Below, in pieces: positions 14,001 to 26,000 of a DNA stretch of 64,000 bases (position 1 is its first letter; each line of letters opens with the position of its first letter). The DNA is taken from the NCBI RefSeq assembly GCF_001949145.1, contig NW_019091360.1, positions 3,953,901-4,017,900 on the forward strand. The letters are read 5' to 3'. The notes beneath the pieces were generated by a model. That model did not search any database, had not been told where the DNA came from, and saw only the letters and a list, made by a program, of their open reading frames with translations. The translations under genes and the position numbers were made by a program. The stretch is from Acanthaster planci. Lineage: Eukaryota > Echinodermata > Asteroidea > Valvatida > Acanthasteridae.

Positions 14001-17000
14001 CAGAAGCAATCTCTCCATTCTTGAAAAAAGGTGTATTTCAAACAACTGGGACATTCTGAATTCATCAGACTTTTGGCTGGAACTGTCTCCTGCAGAGAAA
14101 TAACCTATTTGATCTTCTAAACATCCTTGAGGGCAACACCTTGAATGATAACCCATTTTCTTATCTATCTGTGGATCTTTGAAGCAGCCAGTAATGGGCT
14201 GCCTCAGTGTGACATGGTCCTGACATATCACGCCAACCAGTCCTCTTCAAAGTTTCCCTCCCATTGGATTAAATGCTACTCAAACACAAGACCCATTTTG
14301 CTACGGAAATCTTTTGCCATTGACATTCCACGGCATAGTGCTCTGCTGTCTGGCTAGGCAAGTAGCTTTGATTATCAAGTGAATGGAATATTAGTACTGA
14401 GCTTATCAAGCTCTCCTGGCCCTCTTGACACTGAGGCAGATGTTATTGCGGTCAGGAGTGATGAACGACAAATTGGAGTAGGCAGGCAGCAGCTATGAAT
14501 GATGGTCAGCGAGTTTTCCTGATGGGACCTGCTGTTTCATGTCAGCAAACCATGACCCTGTTGGATTGATGCATGTACTGTCAACAAAGAAACCATGCCA
14601 CAGACTGTCAAGAAGCAAAATTCTAACGCATTGTCTTACCCATACTTGTGGCCATTGTGGTGATTTGATTTTCTTTAGAAATTGCACGGAATATGAAGTA
14701 CGATCTTAATCCGTGTTTGTGAAATAGTTATTAACCTTGATACATGATGTGCAAAAATTCTCCAGCGTAAAACGCTCTGATATTCTCATTGGTTATCACA
14801 CTGGTTTGGACTTGAACCACCCGGGCAGTTCTTTCAAACTCAGTAGTCAAGTGGTATTGTGCTAGTGACAATGTTTACATTTTAATCCATGGAACGTCAA
14901 GAACTTTTCTACTGATCGACATGTGTCAGTGGAAGGATTATAGAGAGATGGGGATGTTTTTGGTCACCCAATTTTAGGTTCAAATAAGTAAACATATGAT
15001 GTGGACTGTCAGAACTGAAGAATATTAAAATTTGGTACAAATGACTCAAACTTTTTTGCTCCTATCGGTGCCTTAGTGGTAACAAGTCATAGTAAACTTA
15101 ATTTTTTTCAAGGTTTACTTTGTGAAATGAATAATTTTGTTTGTATCCTTAAAGTTGATGTGTTGAGTTACAGTGTTTCCTGAAGTGAGAGCTACTTTTA
15201 TCGCATTTTTATCTAATTGTACAACACTGCGCTACAAATTTACAATTGGGTCAAGATATCTATCATGTGTCTTGCCGAGTCCTGCAGTACTTGTCCCACA
15301 TGTCTGCATTGAGTTAGGAGTCAATGAAATGAGAATACCCGGTCTAAATACCGTACATATACATCATGTAAGCATCTAACACATGGTGTCATCATTTACT
15401 GTTGTTGTACATGTTCCTGCTTGTATTACACGGCGGTGTGACTGGGCAGATTTTTTTTTCATATATCTAGGATTGACTCCCAAGGTAGGGCCATGGGCCA
15501 TCCAAGTCAGATCAAATCTCGTCCCCAGGCTTTGTGACATGTCCAGTGCTGATATCCGTACATCTCCTTCAGCAACCAGGGCATGCATAAGCTGGTCAGT
15601 GATTAGCTAGAACGGCAGGGGAGACATCAAAATCCTCAGCCCGTAGACTAGCGAGAGTGTGAAATGTGAGGCATGTTGCGCGGGAGCTGTACCAAGGCTG
15701 GAATGTACATGTAGTGGAGACACAGCGCTGATAAAGATGACATCTGGAATGGGCATGCATTTAGTCTGTGCTTTGTAGATGTGCGTGCACTGCAACATGC
15801 ATAGATACCAGTCCGTAGGTTTCTCTGGGATGGCTCAGACCGGCAAGATGGAAGGATACTGCCTTGACGAAGGATTAATGGTGTGAACGAGTGACAGCGC
15901 TTTGGCACCTTTTGACATGTGATCGTAGGAGAGTTGCACTTTCATTAGCTTTTGGGAGCATTCATTTATTTTACTTATGGAAGAATGATGACATTTCTTG
16001 CCGGGCAGGATATATATATAATGCTTGTGGCTGTACAACTTACAATGTGACCAAGGAATATTACGGTATCGTGCAAGGTGGGTACCGGTACATAAACCGA
16101 TGATCAGAAGCTCTTTGGAACATTTGAAATTATTTTTTTCCTGATTTCCCAGAAATACATAAACTAGAGAGCAGAAACAGAAATATAAACATTGGATTTC
16201 CATCTCAGTAAATATGCATCATCAGATATTGTTTTAAATAAATGGAATCTGTATTTTAGAAGAAAATAATTTCATTTACAAAACCTTTTTTTCCCAGCAA
16301 CTATTTCAAAAATATAGATGTAGTTATAGTCTCTCAATGGATTGCTTTTGAAAGCAATATTTTTTTTTGCGATGAGGTCTTTAAACAGAACTAATCACAA
16401 AAGATGCATTATACATTACCAGAATATCTTCCCTTTAAGTGACAATTACCTTTTTTTAATGAACCAGCAGGTTTTCTTTTCTGGACAGTTTGCTTCCAAC
16501 TCATTTAGTTCATTGTTGCTGGAGAATCAAAGGCTTTCTTTTTGAAAGCAAAACTAACATGGGGGTAATAAGCTTTACACAAAAAACTAGCTTGCTTTCT
16601 CTGACAGGTTTTTGCCAGTGATGCAAATTGTACAAAAAAAGAGTGCAAAAATGTTCTCACTTAGTTGTATTTTATTTGGTTGGTTGCTGGTTGATGCGTC
16701 AGAGTTCAAAGCAACATGTACATAAGAAAACCCAAGTGTCTTACAAGTTCACCTAAACAGATTAATCCGGATTGATAACGTTGTATTGTACGTAATCTAA
16801 AAATGCAGTCAGTCTTAGACTGTTACTGTGTCTTATGATTTCCTTGATCATGTGATATGACTTGCATTGTGATTGAAGCCAGTCTTGAAACACCCATTAA
16901 TGTTAGGTTTACGTGTTAGACAGCACGCAAGGTGTATAAAGGTTGGCAGTGACTGATATCAAATTGGAATGTTGCCCCAGCCGATGTGCGTGCTGAGGTA

Positions 17001-20000
17001 TTCTGTATCCAAGTGTAAAAAAAAAATATATCAGTCACTCATCTGGTGGAATTAAACATGTTGGTCATGGTTCAGGAGATTATCAGAACATTTCCTGTCT
17101 GGAAACCACAAATTCTTGAGATGCATGCAGGACTATGAGAGAGGTGATAAGGTATCAAGCCAGAACACAGCCAACTTCTGTGGGAATTGATACTCAACCA
17201 CAGGAAAATGGACACATGGACGTGTCTGACTTGAGTATGAGATTCATACCTGAGACTTGATCTTGTTGTCACTGATGCTGAAGGGCTGATGTCCTTTTAT
17301 CACTGAAGTGAGAAATCTCTCTCATCTTAAACTCTGATTAGCCCAATGCGATGGAAGTCATCGACTTATCTTCGGAACAATTTATAAAAACTGCTCACAT
17401 TACCAGTATGTTTTTTAAATTGTGGATTTTTTCTGCGAGATAGCTCCGTGTATTTTTCATACAGAAAGGAGAAACATAGTGACTGATGTGGAAATATTTC
17501 CTGTAAAAAATGTCATTGAACTTGTTACCAGTTGTCATGACACTGGGAAATTCCAGGTGTTCATCTGATGGATGGTCATTGCATAATGTCATAACTCTTG
17601 AACTGTAAAAAACGGATTATTGAACTGAATCTCCCCTTAATGAGGAGACATATTGTTCTTTTGTTATCAGCTCTCATTCCTGAATGATTTTGGTTTGTTT
17701 TTTTTTGTTGAAAGGTTGAGTTTGGTTTGTTTTTTTTTGTTAAAAGGTTGAAAGAAGATGAAGAGATTATTCCTGAGTTGTCCCAGCGTTACAAGGTGAG
17801 GCATGATGACAGCGGCGTCCACTCACTGGAAATAAGTGATATCATCTCAGACGATGAGGGAGAATACTCATGTGTGGCGAGTTGTGAAGATTCCACCACG
17901 TCTAACACCACACAGCTCATCATGAAAGGTGGGGACTATACACATGAGATACCATTATCAGATCTTAGCTGTAATCAAAAACCTGAATGTTCTATCCCCA
18001 ACCCCAGATGTAAAAGGTGGATAAGTTTGGGATTTTATGCGAGTGTGGAACTGTATCCCGAGAACAGTTCCTGGAACTGTATCCTGGGAACAGTTCCTGG
18101 AACTGTATCCTGGGAACAGTTCCTGGAACTGTATCCTGGGAACAGTTCCTGGAACTGTATCCTGGGAACAGTTCCTGGGAGTGTATCCTGGGAACAGTTC
18201 CAGGGAGTGTATCCTGGGAACAGTTCCTGGGAGTGAATCCTGGGAACAGTTCCTGGAACTGTTACATTGTGTTAGCACAGCCCAAACCTCACTATTAGCA
18301 CATTACACATCAACAAACGACAGCTCATGTACATGCTTCCTTTGCTTTGCTTCGGATATTTTAATGACAACTGATACAGTAAAATCTCAATAAGTCGAAG
18401 CCCGTTAAGTCGAAACTCCGTTTACCTCGACGTCTTTCTGTATTCCTGACAAAAGAATAAGCCATTGTCACGTCGACAAGCACTGGGTGGGCATCAACCA
18501 CAACCGTAAAATAAGGCCATGTCCAAAACAGGCTTCCAGAGCTACGGCTAGGTCTATTGTCTACGCGTCTCCATGCATTTCCAATGGAGTGAAGATCTAG
18601 ACCTAGCTCTAGACAAGAGATTCGGATGCAGCCTAAATCAGGCACGAATGATGCGCCCTCAAGCCTTTTGTACATGTATGTACCCAGCACGGAAACCCTG
18701 ACCAACTGGCCTGCGCGCTAAGATTGGTAACAGCCCGATCAAGCAAAGCAAATGAATGAATTCTCAAGATGTAGACACAGGTACCGGTACATAACTTCAT
18801 TGGTTTATTATTTATTAATGTACCACATAAAAACATGCTTAATGACGATGTTTGAGGAAAACTTGCTCAGTAGGGATAGCCTAAAATCCACTTCGTGTTC
18901 AACTCAGCTTGCAGGCCAACCGCCGTAAGCCAGTAGGGTTGCATGTGCACTGAAGCATGTAACTTTCGATAACTCAAACTTTTCAACCATTCCCCTGAGC
19001 TTTGACTTATTGAGATTTTACTGTATGTCTGAGGTAAGGTAAACCAAATATAACATGGCTTAATATGGCTTGATGTGTCCACCCTCAAACCATTCTATAT
19101 GTGTATTCTGTCTGAAATGTTGAGTTTGCTGATTTTCTTCAGAGCCTCACTTATTAAAACTCAAACCTTCCTTAGATCTACCGGTATGTGTGCACCATGC
19201 AAACCTTCTAAACATCTTAGCTCTCATGCTTTGACTCTAAATGATAAAAAGACCAAAGGGACAAAGGAAACAATGTAATGACAGGGTGAGAGAGTGATGG
19301 AAGGATGATGTACAAATACACCTGTTTGGGCTCACTGAGTGGCCTTTAAAATGAAAGCCAGCGTTCACTGATTGCCATACACAAATGAGATAAGTCCCTT
19401 CATAGGCTAGGCCAGTTAGTTTCTCCTGTTGTGCACTGCCTACCCTACTCAGGCCATATTTGCATCTGTCGTAGGCACTGTCTGTACATTCTCTTATCCC
19501 TACCTCCTCCTTTTCCCACTGGGCTCCCCCCACGTACAATTTCCTTCTGAAGCAGGTCTTCTACTATGGTCATTGACCATGAAGTTATACCAAGGACTTT
19601 TCTCTTTTAGTCAGTATTAAGGCAGATGATAAATATTGACATCACATTCATTGGTATTTGGTCAGAGTGATACCAGTGACATCACTGGTGTAATGTAATA
19701 CAGCTGAGCTGGCCTGGATTGGCTTCAAGCTCTGCCGTCTTGGCCAGGGTTGCGTGGTAGAAGATGCCAGACGATAACTTGACCTTTTGAGCTTCAACTC
19801 TTTAAAGGTTCCTGGACTCTCTACAGGAGTTGATTTGGATCTTGCAGCTTGGTAAACATTTTGATGGTGACAGGATGGAATGAAAGAGACACAAGACTGG
19901 AGTCGGGCTTGATCCTTCAATTCGTAGTATATAGAGAGAGTTTCCTGTGAAATGGCCGATGATCTTGGGCCCAGAAAAGAATCTTGCATACATTTGTGAT

Positions 20001-23000
20001 GATAGAAATCACAGTAACATTGGAGACACATATATTCAAATAATTTTCGCTAATTTGGGTTTAAAAAAAGGAAGAAAATCCTGTCTGCTTGAAATCTTGA
20101 TTTGATTATTTTTGTATCTGTGCAGTAAGCAAGTGTCAAATGATGACCTCTGAAACTTATTTCTGTAATATTTAAGATCTCCCATGCCAGAAATTGCATG
20201 TAAATATTTATATTACAAGTATGTGAAACTCTTTTCAGCCTTATAGTTTTTCTAATAGATGTGAATCTTCTCAGCACAATATATAGTTTTCACACACCGT
20301 ACCTCAGAGGGTTAATAAGTTTTGTTCAGTTGTGATTGCTGTTAAAAAATCACTACATGACTCCAGACAGGTAAAATAAACCTTAAGAGTAGTCTGATAA
20401 TGTTGACATATATATCTACTAAAGGGCTTGATGTCGGGTGTGTACAGTGTAGGTCTATCCACTGCGGCCTCTTCAATATTCAGCTTGTCTGTGACATCCA
20501 TGCACTGCGTGCATTGCCTTGATTAAGTGAACAGGTGCTGAAGGCGTGCTACAACTGTGCTATATCAACACGTCAGAGTAAGAGATCCGTCATGAATTTT
20601 TTAAGATAATTGGTTTGATGAATGTATACCTGGCTGGCTTTGTGGATATCTGCAGGGGATTTAAAATATGGAATGATATTGTGTGTGACTCTGTCCAGCT
20701 GTGGAAAAATAAAATACATGTACAATAAAAAAAAAAACCTTCCACTAAAATTGAAAACTGAAACAAAGAAAGTTTCTAGTTATCAGATCCTTTCCCAGTT
20801 ATCAATTTGGAGCATTGTTTCTTCCGCTGAAATTGAACATTCAAAGAGGAAGTTTCTTGTCAACAATCCTTTGCCCTATTTATCAGCTTGGAGCACTGTA
20901 GGTCTTGGATTGGGCAGATTTGGAAGGGTCTGCCACAAACTCTGGCCTTCAAGAGAAATGAAGGACATGAAGGAATTTTGTTTTTGTCCCCAACCATTAG
21001 CTCATACCGTTCTAGATCCTTCAAAGCCTCTGGATTTTAGGGGATTTTGCGAGATTGGAAAGGCAGAGCTTTGAGGCTTTTCTCAACAGACACAAGGGGC
21101 TTGGAAATCAAGGGTATACTTGTGTAATAATGTTATGTACATGTACACTGGATTCTGAGAAACACCTCACATAAATACCCAAGGACTTTGGGCTGAACTT
21201 CAACTTGGCTTGTCAGGGGATTTAGGAAGTAAAAAGAACAGCCGTCATACGAAGGCCTATGTTGTTTAAAAGGTACCCTTTCCCCCAAACCTTGACAACT
21301 TGTTGAAAACACTAGAAAATAATTTCTGTATGTTGGCATCAGTTTGTCTGAATTTGAAAGGCCACAGGTACAATACAAAGATAACAAATGTGACCTCTGA
21401 TCTACGTGTTTAAATCGTTATACACCTGCTTTACCATCCATAATCTGTTCTTTTCATTAAACATTAATACCCGAAAATAGAAATCCCACTTAACCAGAAC
21501 ACATCCTATCAAGTGACATAATATACTTTGTTTTTAAGGCCACATTGTAACTCGGTTGGCCTCATATTTAAGGCTCCAACTATTTCTGGGAAATTACCAT
21601 TCCAAGGAAATAGGACAGATTGAATTATTGATGGTCATCTGCACATCTGTCACTGAGCTTTTAAACACTTGAGCATGTGATTGGCCTTGTTACTCATATT
21701 CAAAGTATTTTGGTATCATTCCATCTTATAAATAGCAACATATTTTGGTAGTCAACGTAAATACTAACATTAATGAAATTCTATACTGTCTTGTTCTGCT
21801 ATTCTTTGTTGCACGTTTGCATTTTTGTGGTCTTATCATTCATGTTCTGAGAAGGCGTAATGGAAATTGTACCTAGTATTATCTTTTTTGACTCAGAACA
21901 AAATGTTTGTCATTTGGAGACCGCTGTCAATCATTTGGTTTGACAGCCTAGTACAGCCATGATCTTGGGTTGTAGAAGTAACAGGCTCTTGTCAATCTGT
22001 AATCGATATTTTTCTGTCGCAGTGAAAAATTAAGTCATACTACAGTGTTTGCAAGTCCACTTTTGCAATGAAATCAATCAGGAGATTTGTCACAATAGCC
22101 CAGTAGGGTGATGATCAGACACTTATTAATAAAGAGTGTGATGATAGTTCAAGGATGGGATAGAGTGCATTGAAGTTCTTTGGCTGGGTTGGGTTGGAAC
22201 CTGAGCGTGAGATGCTGCAGGCCAGAAGTGACCCACTGCCATAACCTAACCTTGTGTGATTGTCACTCGTCAAACTTTACCTTGCTTGATACATTTTTAA
22301 TTTCTTTGACAATGGCAAGTAGATGAATAGACCTTGTCTTTTCATGGCTGTTTTCTACAACCCCCTGTATTCTCTATAGGCCCTTCCTCTTTTTTATCCA
22401 CAGAGAGAAAGCCCAAGCCATGGGACCCAGTCCCAGCTCGCTTCCTGAATCGCATTGAAGACTTGATTGTCACGGAAGGCGAGGAGGCTTTGTTTCGCTG
22501 TCAGATTGTGGGTCACCCAGTCCCCGAGGTCACTTGGTACCAGGATGATGAGCAGCTGTTTCCATGTCAGGACGTAAAGATGACATTTGACGGGCGGACA
22601 ACATTTATGATCATCGCTGCTGCATATCCAGAAGACAGTGGCCAGTACACCTGTCAGATCTACAATGGGCTAGGAGGTCGCTTGACCTGCAGTGCTAACC
22701 TGAAAGTCAAGAAGATCAAGTCCAAGAAACTGGTCCCCAAGCCACCAGAATTTACTGAAGTCTTCCACGATAGGACAGTGTCTGAAGGTACAGAAGTCAA
22801 GTTTGAGTGTCGAATACGCGGTAACCCGAAGCCCAAAGTTGTCTGGCTGTTCAACAATCGGGAACTCAAGCAGTCTCCAGATTTTTTATTCTTCCGCAAG
22901 CACAACCTGTACGTGTTACACATCGTCGAAGCATTTCCGGAAGATGAAGGGGAATATACATGCAAAGCTTTCAACTCGGTTGGGGAGACGCAGTGGAGCG

Positions 23001-26000
23001 CAGAGTTGTTTGTAGAGGAACAACAATCCATAATTCCCTCCCCTGCCATCGGACCCCACGCAGCTAACTTCTTCCGTCCGTCGTTCATTAGCCACACCAA
23101 AGACTGCAAAGCCGTGGAGGGTGGTCCAGCAACATTCAACTGTAAGGTGACTGGCTCCCCCGAACCGGAAGTGGTGTGGCTCTTTAATCAGTTGCAGATA
23201 GCAGAGAATGATCACTACATTCTGGAACACGGGGATGATGGGAGTTGTATGCTGATCATTCCGCATGTAACACCCAAGGATGTAGGGGAATATACGTGCA
23301 CGGCAAGAAGTTCACTGGGTGTTGCTCAAAGTATATCCAACTTGGAAGTAACAGAAAGAAGTAAGTAATGCAGCCTACTAAAATGGTCATTTCCAAACAC
23401 ATCTAGCTAAAGGTGGATATTTCTCTTCACTACATGTGTATGAGGAGAAGTTTGTAATATACAGAGCCTAGCAGAATCCTCTCAACCTTGGAGGGAGATT
23501 CTAGTAGGATTGGTGCATTAATTTAATCTTTTTTATATGTAGCAGTTGATTTAGGAATTTTTGCCTTGTCCAATGTGTGGACCTTTTTTCTGTGATGTCA
23601 TGATCGTGCTGGACCTATGATGTGTTGTGATGGTAATGAGTGCATGGTTTTGTGATGGTAATCTACCTATTCAAGCATGCAGCATTCGCACGTGCGCTTG
23701 CACGTGGTTGAAGCTGCCCGTAGGAATATATGCGATCACCTTGGCCAAGGCGGTCCAAACGAGGTGGTATTGTTTGCATTTAGTACATTTCTAAAGTAGG
23801 CAATCTCAAAGCGGGGGGGGGGGAGCAAAATGGACAGCTTTCCAAAAGCAGGGGGTTGTGAAGTACCCCTTTTGCTGCCTGCCTCACCTGAGGGTTGTTT
23901 GACTTGAACAACTGTAGCATATACACGTACTTGGCACTATTTGGAAAGAGAAATACTCCAAGTTGACTTCTCAAAATAAAGTTTGATGATGTCTTGCTTA
24001 CTTTGCAGTCTCTGATGATGATCAAGAGCCAGACAGTGGTTATCGTGGTCAGGATATAAGTGATGACTATCGATGCAGCAGTTCAGGAAGTACCGGTAAA
24101 AAGAAATCGTTTGTTTTCATGTCCTCCTTGTCCTCGCGGTCTTAAATCTTAGCATCGCAACAGTAAGCCCCTATGTCTTCGTCTCTGTCTCTGTTTTAGT
24201 TCCAGGTTCTGATTCAGTGGCTGAATTCAAAGTCACTGAGATTTCAAAGTCATCTTAGACAAAAGATACTGTCACATTCACTTGTACTGTGTAGGATATT
24301 GATTGAAGATGTAGATTTGCAACACACTTTGCAAACGGTCATCACCAACACAGTGTAGGAATATATTGTTTTCCAGCATTATTATAGTTGGGTAATTCTG
24401 TAGTTCTAATTCAGAGCTGGTCTCCAGATTTGAGTCATGAGTATTGGTTTATTTTTCTTTTGAGTATGCATACATATGTGAAAAGTCCTGCTTCATAATC
24501 CTGATTTGCGATTTTGATACTTGCTCCTAGACGTTCCCTGTCGTCCTGTTGGCAAACCCAACGTCTCCAAAATCGCTGGTGAATCCATCCTATTGACGTG
24601 GGAGCCTGTACCTAACAATGACTCAGATTCTACTGTCATGTACATCATTGAAGGCAAGGATGCTAATGAGGAGGACTGGGTGTTGATAGCCACTGATGTC
24701 ACAGATGCATCCTACTGGGTGTCCAGCGTTAATGCAGAGGGGACGTATGTCTTCAGGGTCCGAGCCGAGGGAGAGAATGGGATTAGTGAACCTTCTGAGG
24801 AGTCTGATGTTGTCTGTCTGATGGATTTATGTGAGTATGCTCTTTATCGAATTCAAATATGCCGTGATTTCTGAGGAGTTGCCTGATGTGCCTGGATTCG
24901 TGCATAGGATGAGCATCAGGAGGGGGGTAAGGGAGGGCCCTTGCCTCCCTGGAAAATGTTGGTAAATGAAAGAAGAGGGATGTAAATAAGAAAAATCACG
25001 AGAAATTGAACAAGGAGGAGGGGGGAGAAAATTGTCCATTTGCTTCAGAATACTTTGGAGTGGACCCCTTCCACAGGCAACACACTGCAGTTTTTTTTGT
25101 TTTTTTTAAGTTTGATGCTGATGAGTGCTTGGAGCCTACCCTGGAAAATATCCAAGTGACGCTCATGCTCCATAGTCGACCAAATTAAAATTCCATTCTG
25201 TCAAGGTTTTCATGGGGGTGGGCTAACGGAAACCCTTTTTTTTGGTGAAATACTGAAAGCTACAAATTTGGTCATCAGATATAAAATTATGAATCTGAAG
25301 CAGAGCTGGGACTGGTTTTCTTGGGAGGGTTTGCCTAGAACAACAGGGACAGGCAAAATTCAGAAATCTAGACAATATGTGTATGTGAAAGAGCAATTAC
25401 AAGTTAACACTCAGGACAGCTGAAAGGAAGGGACAGGTAACAACTCCTTCCAAAAGTGTATGACGAAGGAAATTGTCAAACAGAGCACTCTGGACAAAAA
25501 TGTTTGTCAGGCTGTGTCATTCATGAATGATTTTACACTGTGACCTCCATTAAATTTAACATTGAAATTCCTTCTAAATTGTCAGGGAGATTTATATATA
25601 TTTATTTGTAAAACTCCATCAATGTTATTTCAATGCTCCCATTCACTTAGGATGGGGTCTTAGTGCCACATCTACATGTATTTCCTGATCATTTCATCAC
25701 CATTTGGCTGAACGTTCTGTCAATAAACTATGCCTGTTGTTTCTGTATTCATAAAGCATTTGGAGAGATTTGTAATTGGCTTGTATTTGACGTTTTGATC
25801 ACAGAAATCCTGCATTTTTTTGCAGATTGGCTATGGTTTTGGGGGAGGGTAAATGTCTGAAATCCCTTACATGTAGGTGATGGGTTCTCGACTATTAAGA
25901 AATTTGAGGATCATTTGTTCGCATGTATTTACGTTAAAAGTCAAATCACAAGTCAATAATTCATTGCACTAATTTCAAGCTTCAAGGAGAAAAATCAGCA

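Larger units (their letters stand above)
17929..22403 (+). other. intron 3 (4.5 kb) with minisatellite and pogo-like element
   Basis: Phase 1 intron. It contains the 26-bp minisatellite at 18050-18262, a TIR element at 18377-19023 with a nested Harbinger-like MITE, and a diverged tandem duplication of about 80 bp at 20749-20900. Open frames through the minisatellite repeat in every frame because of the repeat itself, and are not genes. Confidence 0.65.

Noticed and set aside
15835-16203. 122-codon minus-strand frame
   Set aside because: Random composition, no domain, no neighbouring exon and a low-complexity context.
17958-18393. Long frames on both strands with repeats such as ILGTVPGTVSWEQFLELYPG
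   Set aside because: They are produced by the 26-bp minisatellite, which is stop-free in all three frames; no splice or composition support.
19648-20031. 127-codon minus-strand frame
   Set aside because: Partly plausible composition but no recognised motif, no continuation and no splice signals that fit; not enough to call a gene.
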